A model generated the notes under the pieces. That model did no database searches. It saw only the letters and a program-made list of their open reading frames with translations, and was not told the DNA's origin. A program made the translations under genes and the position numbers. From Bacteroidales bacterium (lineage in GTDB: Bacteria; Bacteroidota; Bacteroidia; Bacteroidales; F082), in assembly GCA_024400425.1 (NCBI GenBank), contig JAKSMV010000010.1, positions 1 to 64,000 on the forward strand: DNA of 64,000 nt. The letters are read 5' to 3'. Positions 35,789 to 45,163 of the stretch are shown piece after piece (within the stretch, counting starts at the first letter, position 1; the number at the start of each line of letters is the position of its first letter).

Positions 35789-36298
35789 TTAAATCAACCC
35801 TACCAAATCCTTGACAACGTAGAAGATGCACACGCAGCCATAGACTATTTTGACGAAGGTGCCAGCCATGAAACCGATGAACGAGCCGAAGGCCGAGCGC
35901 CAAGCCAATTTGTCAGGCGTCTTGTTGATCTTTTCGCCGATATAGGCTCCGAAAAACGGTCCCGCCAACACTACTATGAAGCCGACGGGGAAAAACAGCG
36001 TTATCAAAAGGCCTAAAATCAAGCCGATGGTGCTGCCGCGCACACCCGCTTTGCTGCCGCCGAATTTCTTCGTTCCCCAGACGGGAACGACATAATCGAG
36101 CGTAAAGACAATGGCACCGATAACGCCCATAATCACAAGAAACTTAGTGGAATAATCAATGCCTTCAACAAACGACAAAGCCAGCAGGCCGAGGAAACTG
36201 ATAGGCGTTCCGGCAATGCCCGGGACGACAGCGCCCACTATGCCTATCAACACCAACAAAATGGCTACTATAATTAATATGATTGACATTCCGCTCAT
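35789..36298 (-). CDS. DUF456 family membrane protein
   Basis: 169 residues from ATG 36298, chosen because longer in-frame extensions run through the divergent promoter and into the next gene. It has four to five hydrophobic segments: IILIIVAILLVLIGIVGAVV with PGIAGTPISFLG, FLVIMGVIGAIVFTLDYVVP, GLILGLLITLFFPVGFIVVL with GPFFGAYIGE, and a C-terminal helix. GTKKFGGSKAGVRGSTIG is the conserved glycine-rich loop of DUF456. Function unknown; present in many Bacteroidota. Convergent with the LRR gene. Confidence 0.88.
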   Translation of the reverse strand: MSGMSIILIIVAILLVLIGIVGAVVPGIAGTPISFLGLLALSFVEGIDYSTKFLVIMGVIGAIVFTLDYVVPVWGTKKFGGSKAGVRGSTIGLILGLLITLFFPVGFIVVLAGPFFGAYIGEKINKTPDKLAWRSAFGSFIGFMAGTFVKIVYGCVCIFYVVKDLVGLI

Positions 36299-36325
36299 GT
36301 TAGGCCTTTGAATTATTATTTCGAG

Positions 36326-36333
36326 CAAAATTA
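36326..36333 (-). promoter_or_regulatory. -7 element TAATTTTG for the DUF456 gene
   Basis: Minus-strand TAATTTTG 27 bp upstream of ATG 36298. Confidence 0.55.
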
Positions 36334-36374
36334 CACATTTTTTCAAATTCCGTTGGCTTTTACCTTTCTTTTTG

Positions 36375-36382
36375 TAATTTTG
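36375..36382 (+). promoter_or_regulatory. -7 element TAATTTTG for the PorV-like operon
   Basis: TAATTTTG 22 bp upstream of ATG 36405. Confidence 0.55.
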
Positions 36383-36404
36383 TGGAATCAAACACATTGG
36401 ATTC

Positions 36405-37232
36405 ATGAAAAGACTATACCTTCTTCTTATTGTATTGTCGTTTGGCAGTAGCGTCTTTGCCCACGACGTCATCAGTCCGATAGGTGGTCGAGCCGCGGCC
36501 ATGGGCGGCTGCTCGGTGGCCTCGAAAGGACTCTGGGGCATACAGAACAACCCAGCAGGACTAGCCGGATTGGAGCACATCAGCCTGGGTCTCTACTACG
36601 AAAACTGGTGGATGCTGCCCGAAACTGCCTACAAATGCGGTGCTTTCGCCTTGCCCGTCAACCATTTCGGTACTTTGGGACTGAGCTTCAACCAATTTGG
36701 AAGCAGCAAATACTCAGAGAACAAATTCGGGCTAGCCTACGCCAAAGCCTTCGGACAATACCTGCAAATCGGCTTGCAACTCGACTACCTATCCATCAAA
36801 GCGACCGACAACTACGACAAACTCAGTGCCGTGACCTTCGAACTTGGCATACAGTCGCAAGTCAGCGAAAAACTCACCCTTGGCACCTACATCTTCAACC
36901 CCATCGACATCACGCTGAAGGAGACCATCAACCACGAGAAGCTGCCCATCGTCTTCCGCTTTGGCGCTTCATACCTGTTCACGAAAGGCTTCACCGGACA
37001 ATGCGAATTGGAGCGGAACACCACGTGCGACGGCCTCACCATCAGAGGCGGACTGGAATATGAAGCCCTAAAGAATTTCTACCTTCGCGCCGGACTGCAA
37101 GCCAATCCAGGCATCTTGAGCTTCGGACTGGGCTACGAAATCAGCATCGTGCAAATCAACGTGGCAGCGCAACTGCACCAACAACTTGGCAACACCATTC
37201 AAGTGGGGATGATCTTTAGTTTTGGAAAGTAA
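36405..37232 (+). CDS. PorV/PorQ-like outer-membrane protein
   Basis: 275 residues with a signal peptide (MKRLYLLLIVLSFGSSVFA). The N-terminal GGRAAAMGGCSVASKGLWGI and QNNPAGLAGL match the PorV/FadL-like entrance of Bacteroidota barrel proteins (typical AMGGAxVA...NPAGLA). Amphipathic strands run to the C-terminal QVGMIFSFGK. T9SS PorV is about 400 residues, so this shorter barrel is better called PorV/PorQ-like. It leads a co-directional set with a DUF1016 gene and an HhH outer-membrane protein. Confidence 0.82.
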   Translation: MKRLYLLLIVLSFGSSVFAHDVISPIGGRAAAMGGCSVASKGLWGIQNNPAGLAGLEHISLGLYYENWWMLPETAYKCGAFALPVNHFGTLGLSFNQFGSSKYSENKFGLAYAKAFGQYLQIGLQLDYLSIKATDNYDKLSAVTFELGIQSQVSEKLTLGTYIFNPIDITLKETINHEKLPIVFRFGASYLFTKGFTGQCELERNTTCDGLTIRGGLEYEALKNFYLRAGLQANPGILSFGLGYEISIVQINVAAQLHQQLGNTIQVGMIFSFGK

Positions 37233-37262
37233 ATTCACGAATTCACATATTCAAAAATCATT

Positions 37263-38384
37263 ATGAGTCAACTCATTGTAAAAGATAATGATTATGCGGC
37301 TTGGGTAACAGACATCAAGCAGCGATTCAAGAGCACACAAGTAAAAACTTCAGTAAAACTCAATCAGGAAGTGTTGCTGTTTTACTGGAATTTGGGGCGT
37401 GATATGGTAAATATGAACATCGAAAAACGATGGGGCGAAGGCGTAATGAAAATGCTTAGCCAAGACTTGAAAGATGCGCTTCCTGAAGTGAACGGTTTTT
37501 CTGTTACAAATTTGTATTACATAAAAAGATTTTATATTACTTATAATCAAGTATTTGAAAATTTACCCCAAGCCGAGGTAAATTTCAACGATGAAAGCAT
37601 TTCAGAATTTTTACCCCAAGCTGGGGCAAAAATGAAAGGCAACGCGAACATGCTTTTCTCAATTCCGTGGACTCACCATAAATACATTTTAGACAAAGTG
37701 AAAGGCAATGCCCAAAAAGGCTTGTTTTTCGTTCAAAAGACAATAGAAAACAATTGGAGTCGTTCAGCATTGTTGAACTTTTTGGACACCGACCTCTATG
37801 AACGGCAAGGAAAAGCCATCACAAACTTTGTCAATACATTACCAACAGTACAAGGAGACTTAGCAAGTGAATTGATTCATGACCCTTATAATTTCGATTT
37901 TCTAACTATGACAGAAGGATATAGGGAAAAAGAATTAAAGCAAGCCCTTATTGACAATATTGTCAAGTTTCTAATGGAATTAGGAAGAGGATTTGCTTTC
38001 ATGGGGCAAGAATATCGTTTACAGGTAAGCAGCAAAGAGCAGTTCCTCGATTTATTATTTTACAACACCCAAATACATTGTTATGTGGTTGTTGAAGTAA
38101 AAGTAACCGAATTTGAGCCTTCTTATCTTGGCCAACTATCTGCATATGTATCATTTGTGAATCACACATTAAAGGCAGAACAGGACAATCCTACCGTTGG
38201 CTTGCTAATTTGCAAATCAAAAGACAATGTATTTGCACAATACTCATTAGAAGGATATAATCAACCAATTGGAATATCCGAATATGAAGGCATTAACCTT
38301 TTGCCAACAGATTTCAAGAGCAATTTGCCAAGTATTGAAGATATTGAAGCACAATTAACAGCAAAGAGCAATGAGAAAGTTTAG
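37263..38384 (+). CDS. DUF1016 (YhcG-type) PD-(D/E)XK nuclease family protein, second locus
   Basis: 373 residues. The N-terminal DUF1016 domain contains KLNQEVLLFYWNLGRDMV and GFSVTNLYYIKRFYITY; the nuclease domain has SSKEQFLDLLFYNTQIHCYV, VVEVKVTEFEPSYLGQLSAY and GLLICKSKDN. It shares the architecture of the gene at 10.6-11.7 kb but with low identity by eye. The DNA is plainly more AT-rich than both neighbours. It sits between two envelope-protein genes and its stop overlaps the next start by 14 bp. No direct repeats of its edges are visible. Probably a recent insertion (inference). Confidence 0.9.
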   Translation: MSQLIVKDNDYAAWVTDIKQRFKSTQVKTSVKLNQEVLLFYWNLGRDMVNMNIEKRWGEGVMKMLSQDLKDALPEVNGFSVTNLYYIKRFYITYNQVFENLPQAEVNFNDESISEFLPQAGAKMKGNANMLFSIPWTHHKYILDKVKGNAQKGLFFVQKTIENNWSRSALLNFLDTDLYERQGKAITNFVNTLPTVQGDLASELIHDPYNFDFLTMTEGYREKELKQALIDNIVKFLMELGRGFAFMGQEYRLQVSSKEQFLDLLFYNTQIHCYVVVEVKVTEFEPSYLGQLSAYVSFVNHTLKAEQDNPTVGLLICKSKDNVFAQYSLEGYNQPIGISEYEGINLLPTDFKSNLPSIEDIEAQLTAKSNEKV

Positions 38385-40509
38385 GACGCTTGGAATATTG
38401 GTTGCATTCTTGGGCATCACTGTCATGGCGAAGGCCCAAATCGCCATCGACACGCTGAGTTCGGATGCGCTGAACCAACTGCTCATCGAGCAGATTGAGC
38501 GTCTGGCTGACGAAGGCGAAGAAGAAAACGACTATGAAGAACTGCTCGACAACTACATCTTCTACAGCGAAAATCCCATCAACCTGAACAGCGAAGAGAT
38601 TGTCCACCTCGCCGAGCTACAACTCATCAACGCCTTCCAGCTCGAAGAACTGCGCAAATACCGCCGCTATTATGGCGACTTCCTTTTCCTCGATGAATTG
38701 GAGATGGTGGAAGGCTTCGACGAGCAGACCATCAACATCTTGCGGCCCATCGTTTGCATCCGCGAAGACAACTCAAAAGACAAAATCACAGGTCAGAAAC
38801 TGGCACGTTATGGCAAGCACCAAGTCATCGGTCGTTATGAGCAAGTCCTTGAAAAACAGCAAGGCTATTACCCTATCAGCGACGAGGAGTTGCTTGACAA
38901 GCCCAATTCAAGATACTTAGGCAGTCCACAGAAATACGAACTTCGCTACAGCTACAACTACCGCAACAAGATTCGGGCAGGCTTCGCGCTCAAGAAAGAC
39001 GCTGGCGAATTGTTTTTCAACGACAAGTTGAGCGACACCATCAAATCCGTTTTGGGCAATAAACGCTATAGCGGCTTCGACTTCTTCGGTTTCCACCTCT
39101 ATGCCAACGACTTAGGCTGCGTCAAAGACGTCGCCTTGGGCGACTACCAACTCTCTTTCGGACAAGGACTCACCCTTTGGTCGGGCATGAATTTCGGCAA
39201 AGCTGTGGCAGGAAGCAGCGTGATGAGACAAGGCAGAGGCATCAGGCCGAAGGCCTCGTCGAGCGAAGCCACATTCATGCGCGGTGCCGCCGTCACCCTA
39301 AATTTTGGCAAATTCTACGGAACGGCATTCTACTCCAACCGCATGATTGACGCCAACGTTTCCATGGCCGATTCGCTGGACGAAGCGGAATATGTAAGCA
39401 GCATTCAAGAGACTGGCTATCACCGCACTATAGGCGAAATCCTCGACCGCCATGCCATCCGTCAGCAAGTGTTTGGCGGACATCTGGCCTTCGCCAACGA
39501 GCACCTCGAAATCGGCTACACACTACACCACACCATGCTGAGCGCCGAGTTGCAACTCACACCGAGCCATTTCAACCAATTCTATTTCCAAGGCAACCAA
39601 CTCACCAACCAAGGCCTCGACTTCAAGTATGTCAACGGCAAGTTCGCCCTCTTCGGTGAAGGCTCGATGAGTTTCAACAAAGCCTTTGCCGGCCTCGTCG
39701 GCCTGACGGTACGTCCTACAGGCTATATCAATTTCACTGCCCTATATCGCAACTACGACAAACGCTACCAGAACCTCATAGCCTCGCCATTTGCCGAAAG
39801 CAGCCGTGGACAAGGCGAGAAAGGCGTGTATCTCGGCATCGAAGTGGCACCCGCACCCTATTGGAACATCCTGCTCTATGCCGACCAGTTCCAATTCACA
39901 TGGCTCACCATGCAAGCCTATGCGCCATCGTGGGGACACGACTACTACTGCCGTATCAGCCACAGTATCAACAAGAAGACATCATATTACTTGCAGTTCA
40001 GGTCGAAGACCAAGATGAAGAACTCGACTGACGAACACACTTTCAGCTACTACCCCATCTTCTACACGAAAAACTCAGTCAAATTCAATATCAACTACAT
40101 GATTGGCAACAACTTCGCACTTTGCAACAAGGCCGAATATGCCCACTACAAGAACGACGACGGCAGCAATTCGCGTGGTTATTTTGTATGCCAGGATGTG
40201 GCCTACAAACCACAAAATAAGCCATTTAGCCTCACTTTCCGCTATGCGCTCTTCGACACTGATGACTACAATGCCCGAGTTTATGCCTACGAAAACGACG
40301 TGCTCTATTCCTTCAGCATTCCTGCCCTCTACGGCAAAGGAATGAGGATTTATCTATTAGGTAAAGTAAAGCTATTCAACGCATTGACGATATATGCGCG
40401 CATCGGTCGCACCATTTATTCCAACCAAGACGAAATCAGCAGCGGTCCGAGCCTCATCAAAGGCAACCACAAGACCGACCTGAAAGTTGAAGCCATTTGG
40501 AAATTCTGA
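38371..40509 (+). CDS. Helix-hairpin-helix outer-membrane protein
   Basis: 712 residues with a signal peptide (MRKFRTLGILVAFLGITVMAKAQ). A helix-hairpin-helix pair lies near residues 60-125 (NLNSEEIVHLAELQLINAFQ; ELEMVEGFDEQTINIL), of the ComEA type. The remainder is a long series of beta strands with GRYEQVLEKQQGYYP, SFGQGLTLWSGM and ALYRNYDKRYQNL, ending DLKVEAIWKF with a terminal Phe. This architecture is a Bacteroidota family of predicted outer-membrane beta-barrels with a periplasmic HhH domain; binding of DNA is conceivable but not shown. Start overlaps the DUF1016 gene. Confidence 0.85.
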   Translation: MRKFRTLGILVAFLGITVMAKAQIAIDTLSSDALNQLLIEQIERLADEGEEENDYEELLDNYIFYSENPINLNSEEIVHLAELQLINAFQLEELRKYRRYYGDFLFLDELEMVEGFDEQTINILRPIVCIREDNSKDKITGQKLARYGKHQVIGRYEQVLEKQQGYYPISDEELLDKPNSRYLGSPQKYELRYSYNYRNKIRAGFALKKDAGELFFNDKLSDTIKSVLGNKRYSGFDFFGFHLYANDLGCVKDVALGDYQLSFGQGLTLWSGMNFGKAVAGSSVMRQGRGIRPKASSSEATFMRGAAVTLNFGKFYGTAFYSNRMIDANVSMADSLDEAEYVSSIQETGYHRTIGEILDRHAIRQQVFGGHLAFANEHLEIGYTLHHTMLSAELQLTPSHFNQFYFQGNQLTNQGLDFKYVNGKFALFGEGSMSFNKAFAGLVGLTVRPTGYINFTALYRNYDKRYQNLIASPFAESSRGQGEKGVYLGIEVAPAPYWNILLYADQFQFTWLTMQAYAPSWGHDYYCRISHSINKKTSYYLQFRSKTKMKNSTDEHTFSYYPIFYTKNSVKFNINYMIGNNFALCNKAEYAHYKNDDGSNSRGYFVCQDVAYKPQNKPFSLTFRYALFDTDDYNARVYAYENDVLYSFSIPALYGKGMRIYLLGKVKLFNALTIYARIGRTIYSNQDEISSGPSLIKGNHKTDLKVEAIWKF

Positions 40510-40520
40510 ACCACACGCCC

Positions 40521-41945
40521 ATGAAAATCAAGACAGCAGTCATATCGGCAGCCTCATTAGCAGCCATCAGCGCTTGCAACACAAGCGAAACGGAACAAAG
40601 CGAGCAACGCAAACCCAATATCGTGTTCATCGTCGCCGACGACTTAGGCTATGGCGACATTGGATGCTTCGGGCAAGAGACCATCCTCACGCCCCACATC
40701 GATGCCTTGGCGGAAGCCGGCGTGCGCTTCACACAAAGCTATTCGGGCACCACGGTCAGCGCACCATCACGGGCTTGCTTGCTGACAGGATTACACAGCG
40801 GCCACACCCCAATCCGCGGCAACTTCGAGATTTTCCCCGAAGGCCAAATGTCGATTCCAGAAGGCACCTATACCCTATTCCAGATGTTCAAGGATGCGGG
40901 CTACGCGACGGGAGCCTTCGGCAAATGGGGCTTAGGCGCTCCCAAATCGGAAGGCGCTCCCGAAAACCAATCGGTTGACGAGTTTTTCGGCTACAACTGC
41001 CAACGCCTATCGCATAGTTATTATCCCGATTATCTCTACCACGATTCGACACGTATCACACTGAAAGCCAACGCTGAAGCCCACAATGGCACATACGCCC
41101 CCGATACCATCCAATACGAGACCTTGCGGTTCATCGAAGAGCACAAAGACGAGCCTTTCTTCCTCTTCGTTCCTTGCATCTTGCCTCACGCCGAGCTGAT
41201 TGTTCCCAACGACAGTCTGTTTACGCAATATGATGGCAGCTTTACTGAAGAGAATCCTTTCACGGGCTGCGATAAGGAATGTGAAAGTTTCCGCAAGGGC
41301 GGCTACTGCTCACAAGACCATCCTTTGCAGACCTATGCTGCCATGGTGTCGAGATTCGACCTTTATGTAGGGCAAATCGTTGAGAAACTGAAGTCGGAAG
41401 GGCTGTTCGACAACACGCTTATCGTCGTCACTTCCGACAACGGTCCACACTGGGAAGGCGGCAACAACCCCGACGTCTTCAAGAGCAACGGCATCTACCG
41501 TGGCTACAAGCGCGACCTTTACGAAGGCGGCATCCGCGTGCCTACCATCATGGTTTGGAACGGCAAAATAGAGTCAAACAGCAAGTCGGATTTTATGTTC
41601 ACCTTTTGGGACTATCTGCCCACCTTTGCTGAAATCGCTGGTATCGAGCCACCTAAGACCGATGGCATCAGCATCGTCCCTACCCTTTTCGGTCAACAGC
41701 AGGAAGGCCACGATTATCTCTACTTTGAATTCCAAGAGTTAGGCGGGCGGCAATGTGTCAGGAAAGGCGACTGGAAACTCATCAAGCTGAATGTCAGCAC
41801 CGAACCAATCTACGAGCTTTACAACATCAACGACGACCCGACGGAAAGCCACGACCTTTCCGATGCAAATCCTGAAATGTTGAATGAACTGAAGACGCTG
41901 CTGGAAAACGAGCGCACCGCCGACCCCAACTGGGAGTTCAAATGA
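40521..41945 (+). CDS. Serine-type sulfatase, lipoprotein
   Basis: 474 residues from ATG 40521, chosen because it begins a lipoprotein signal (MKIKTAVISAASLAAISAC, Cys19). Metal ligands are in PNIVFIVADDLGYGDIGC. The catalytic site S80-A-P-S-R is the S-x-P-S-R form, so the formylglycine would be made from Ser80 by an anaerobic sulfatase-maturating enzyme. Also present are AFGKWGLG, VTSDNGPHWEGG and the C-terminal LYNINDDPTESHDLS. It removes sulfate from a glycan or ester; the substrate is not predictable. No SusC/D pair is nearby. Confidence 0.93.
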   Translation: MKIKTAVISAASLAAISACNTSETEQSEQRKPNIVFIVADDLGYGDIGCFGQETILTPHIDALAEAGVRFTQSYSGTTVSAPSRACLLTGLHSGHTPIRGNFEIFPEGQMSIPEGTYTLFQMFKDAGYATGAFGKWGLGAPKSEGAPENQSVDEFFGYNCQRLSHSYYPDYLYHDSTRITLKANAEAHNGTYAPDTIQYETLRFIEEHKDEPFFLFVPCILPHAELIVPNDSLFTQYDGSFTEENPFTGCDKECESFRKGGYCSQDHPLQTYAAMVSRFDLYVGQIVEKLKSEGLFDNTLIVVTSDNGPHWEGGNNPDVFKSNGIYRGYKRDLYEGGIRVPTIMVWNGKIESNSKSDFMFTFWDYLPTFAEIAGIEPPKTDGISIVPTLFGQQQEGHDYLYFEFQELGGRQCVRKGDWKLIKLNVSTEPIYELYNINDDPTESHDLSDANPEMLNELKTLLENERTADPNWEFK

Positions 41946-41953
41946 GGGCACAA

Positions 41954-41980
41954 AAAAAAGGAGACTTGCGTCTCCTTTTT
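41954..41980. terminator. Terminator between sulfatase and M49 peptidase genes
   Basis: GGAGAC-ttgc-GTCTCC stem with an A-run before and a T-run after, so it may act for both convergent genes. Confidence 0.85.
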
Positions 41981-42003
41981 CATTTTGGTAAGTATCGAGC
42001 CGA

Positions 42004-44058
42004 TCAATGATGAGCCTTGAGGAAGCTGTAGTGCTTTCCGAGGTCCATGTGTTCGGCAACGAAATCGTCAGGATATTCCACCTTGTAATCCACCACTTGA
42101 CCGTTTTCCTCGACAGGAACAACGACTGGGTTGATGAAACCACCGTATGGCTTCAGTCCAAGGGCGTCGTAACGTTCCTTCACTTCCTTATGGAGGACAG
42201 GGTCCACCTTGACGGCATATTGTTCCACTAAAGCCTTGCCAGCGGCATAGTCGCCTTCGCTCTTGATGCGCTGCACTTCGGCGAGCAGTTCACCAAAGAG
42301 GCCGCGGAGGGCTTCATAGTCGTTGATGACGAAATAGGTCTTGCCGTTTTCCACCTTCTTCTCGATGACGTTGTTGGCTTGGCCGTGTTCGAAGCACCAT
42401 TCGGCGATGAGCTTGCGGTTTTGCATGTGGCTTTCGGTGACGTCTTTGCCTAATTCAACGCGGGCCAGCTGTGTCATCAAGCCATTGCGGATGTAGCCAG
42501 CATACTCAGCCTTGTAGGCTTCAAGGTCGGAGATGACGCCCAGTTCCACCATCTTAGGATCGGCGAGATAATACAGACCAAAGAGGTCGGCACGGGCTTC
42601 TTCAAGAGTGCTGCTGAATTCCTTCAAAGCGCCAGGTTGTGTGCCAGGCAGAAGTTTACCTGAACCGTGGCCGAGGCATTCGTGCAGGTTGGTGTGGATG
42701 ACATCGGTTTCAGAGCCATACTTCTTGCAGAGGTCAATTTCCTCTTGCGAGTAAGCGAACTCGGCGAGGGCGCTACGTGGGCATTCGTCGGCAGCCTTGT
42801 CGTAGGCTTCCATCAGATTGGTGATGGTGACGCTCTTCGAGCCGTAGTCCTTGCGAATCCAGTCGGCGTTAGGCAGGTTGATGCCAATCGGGGGTGAAGG
42901 GAAGCACTCACCAGCCAAGGTAGTGGTGATGATGCTCTTAGCCGACACGCCCTTGCACTCTTCCTTCTTGAAGCGTGGATCGACAGGCGAGTTGTCCTCG
43001 AACCACTGGGCATTGTCGCCGATGAGGGTGCTGCGCTTGGTAGCTTCGAGGTCCTTGAAGTTGACGATGGCTTCCCAGGTAGCCTTGCGGCCCATCGGGT
43101 CGGCATAGTCTTCGATGAAGCCGTTGGTGTAGTCAATCAGCGAGATGGTGTCTTGCACCCAAGCGATGTTGTATTCGTCCCAAATGTTCAGGTCGCCAGT
43201 GGTGTAATAGGCGATGAGCTTGTTGGTGTAGTCGCGTTGGATGTCGTTTTCGGCCACTTCGTTGGCTTTTTGCAGCCAGCCGATGATGGCTTGGATGGCT
43301 TCGCCATAAAGTCCGCCAACCTTATACACATCTTCGTGCAGACCGTTTTCGTCTTTTACGAGTTTGGAATTCAAGCCGTAGGAGATTGGAGTCTCGTCGG
43401 TAGGATCGGCCATGGCATCGTAGAAAGCGGTCACTTCGGCAGCGGTAACGTCACCTTCGTAGAAGTTGACAGCCGAGTTTTGTACGATGTCGTCTTCGCT
43501 GCTGCGGCGCATCTTGTAGAGGCCGCGGTCGAAGATCACGGGAGTCAGGAACTCGATGAAGGCATCCACTGTCTCGCCTTCGTTGAGCGGCAGCAGTTCG
43601 GCATTCGAGTTCTTGATGAGGTCAGCGAAATAAGCCTCCGTCACTTCCGGGAAGAACTTGTCTTCGGCATAGTGATGATGGATGCCATTGCTGAAGAACA
43701 CACGTTTGGCATAGACCATGAAGTTCTGGAAATCAGCACATTCACGGTCGCCTTGATACGATTCGATGACAGCCTCAATGGTCTTGCGGACAGTGAGGTT
43801 GTACTTGAAGTTTTGGTCGGCGAGGATGTCGCGGCCACATTTGGCGGCTTCATTCAAGTAATAAATGTAAGCCTTCTGGTTCAGCGTCAGTTGGTCCCAT
43901 CCAGGGATTTGGTAACGCATGATGCGCAGGTCGGCGAACTCATCGACGAGGAACTTGAAAGATTCCTCTTGTTGCGGTTGAGGTTCTTCGACCGGTTGCT
44001 TGGGCGAGCAGCTCACTAAGGCTCCCGCCAATCCGAGACAAATCATGAACTTTTTCAT
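42004..44058 (-). CDS. Dipeptidyl-peptidase III-type metallopeptidase (M49), lipoprotein
   Basis: 684 residues. Lipoprotein signal (MKKFMICLGLAGALVSC). The zinc motif HECLGH is at residues 459-464, and the second zinc/catalytic motif EEARAD is at 486-491. HECLGH in place of the eukaryotic HELLGH is known from the Bacteroides DPP III group. It cleaves dipeptides from the N-terminus of short peptides. The lipobox suggests placement at the periplasmic side of a membrane or at the surface. Convergent with the sulfatase gene across a shared terminator. Confidence 0.93.
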   Translation of the reverse strand: MKKFMICLGLAGALVSCSPKQPVEEPQPQQEESFKFLVDEFADLRIMRYQIPGWDQLTLNQKAYIYYLNEAAKCGRDILADQNFKYNLTVRKTIEAVIESYQGDRECADFQNFMVYAKRVFFSNGIHHHYAEDKFFPEVTEAYFADLIKNSNAELLPLNEGETVDAFIEFLTPVIFDRGLYKMRRSSEDDIVQNSAVNFYEGDVTAAEVTAFYDAMADPTDETPISYGLNSKLVKDENGLHEDVYKVGGLYGEAIQAIIGWLQKANEVAENDIQRDYTNKLIAYYTTGDLNIWDEYNIAWVQDTISLIDYTNGFIEDYADPMGRKATWEAIVNFKDLEATKRSTLIGDNAQWFEDNSPVDPRFKKEECKGVSAKSIITTTLAGECFPSPPIGINLPNADWIRKDYGSKSVTITNLMEAYDKAADECPRSALAEFAYSQEEIDLCKKYGSETDVIHTNLHECLGHGSGKLLPGTQPGALKEFSSTLEEARADLFGLYYLADPKMVELGVISDLEAYKAEYAGYIRNGLMTQLARVELGKDVTESHMQNRKLIAEWCFEHGQANNVIEKKVENGKTYFVINDYEALRGLFGELLAEVQRIKSEGDYAAGKALVEQYAVKVDPVLHKEVKERYDALGLKPYGGFINPVVVPVEENGQVVDYKVEYPDDFVAEHMDLGKHYSFLKAHH

Positions 44059-44095
44059 TTATTTGATATTTATTTAGGATTTCGTTTAGGAACGG

Positions 44096-44103
44096 CAAAA
44101 ATA
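44096..44103 (-). promoter_or_regulatory. -7 element TATTTTTG for the M49 peptidase gene
   Basis: Minus-strand TATTTTTG about 38 bp upstream of ATG 44058. Confidence 0.55.
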
Positions 44104-44121
44104 GGATTTTTTTCTTTTAAT

Positions 44122-45138
44122 TCACTCTATTCTCTGCCAACGTTGATTATGCACTCTCTTGTTATTGCCAAGGCCAATGAGATTCCATAAAAATTGCTGC
44201 AAATCATCTAATTTCGCATCTTCGCCTTCACCACGGAAAATGACGTGGTAACGGCCATTTACTTTGGTTTCGAGGCAATAATACACATCGTTGAGCTTTT
44301 CGTTACCTGTGAAAGTCGGTGCCTTACGTCCAATGTCGTTTATCATTTTCTTGAATTGCTCAAATGTTTGAGAACTAATGGATAAGACATCACAGCCGCC
44401 TCCTTTGTTATAAGTATGATAGTTACAAAACAAGATGGCCGACCCATCCTCCTGTGCTTCAATCCTAACGGCATACGGATCATATTCATAGAAAAACCAA
44501 CTGCTCATCCATGTGAAACGATATACCTCTTTGTGGTAATTGTGGCATAGAACAGGTTCGTCCAACCTTTTCAAAAAATCAGAGCAGTGCTCTGCAATAG
44601 AAAGAGTGTCTTGCCTTTGAACTACTTTAGGGAAAAAGCTATAATCAATATGACTTAAAAACAGTTTGCTTTCTGCACATAGAGCAGGAACATATTGCAG
44701 GGCCTCAATTTCATTTTTCAGCCACATAACCTCCTTGTATTCATTAACTTCGATAGACATCATCGGAAGCTTTATGGCTGAATTGCTATTGAGCAAGCAA
44801 TCGAGACTCACATTGACTACATCGGATTTGTTTGGTCGAATCGTTATGGATGTACTACAGGAATCATAATAGCTTTTTAAGAAAACGATGTTGGCAATTC
44901 CATCCTCACAACAATAGCATTTAAAGCGGCCTTGATCATCTCTCAGATAAACATTGCCACAAAATCCCGACCCATCCAAATTTTTGATTTCCAACGACAA
45001 TTGCATAAGGTCTTTCGGAGCTTCAAAAATGCTCAAAGTAGTTTCATCTGTTTTTTTAGGATCAAGGTCCTGCACCTGTGCCTTGACTGCAAAAACGGAG
45101 ACAATCAACAATACAAGAACAATAATGATTCTTTTCAT
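44122..45138 (-). CDS. Secreted protein of unknown function
   Basis: 338 residues with a signal peptide (MKRIIIVLVLLIVSVFAVKAQ). Not recognised. A Cys-containing beta segment (NVYLRDDQGRFKCYCC) suggests a surface or CarbopepD-like strand set near residues 50-110; a later part contains YRFTWMSSWFFYEYDPYAVR and ILFCNYHTYNKGGGCDVL. It is AT-richer than neighbours. Its 3' end approaches the M49 peptidase promoter; no own promoter is evident. Confidence 0.75.
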   Translation of the reverse strand: MKRIIIVLVLLIVSVFAVKAQVQDLDPKKTDETTLSIFEAPKDLMQLSLEIKNLDGSGFCGNVYLRDDQGRFKCYCCEDGIANIVFLKSYYDSCSTSITIRPNKSDVVNVSLDCLLNSNSAIKLPMMSIEVNEYKEVMWLKNEIEALQYVPALCAESKLFLSHIDYSFFPKVVQRQDTLSIAEHCSDFLKRLDEPVLCHNYHKEVYRFTWMSSWFFYEYDPYAVRIEAQEDGSAILFCNYHTYNKGGGCDVLSISSQTFEQFKKMINDIGRKAPTFTGNEKLNDVYYCLETKVNGRYHVIFRGEGEDAKLDDLQQFLWNLIGLGNNKRVHNQRWQRIE

Positions 45139-45163
45139 AGCATCGAAATTGTTATAACCATTT

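Noticed and set aside
35789..36580. 263-codon version of the DUF456 gene
   Set aside because: The extension crosses two divergent promoters and overlaps the PorV-like gene; the DUF456 fold starts at 36298.
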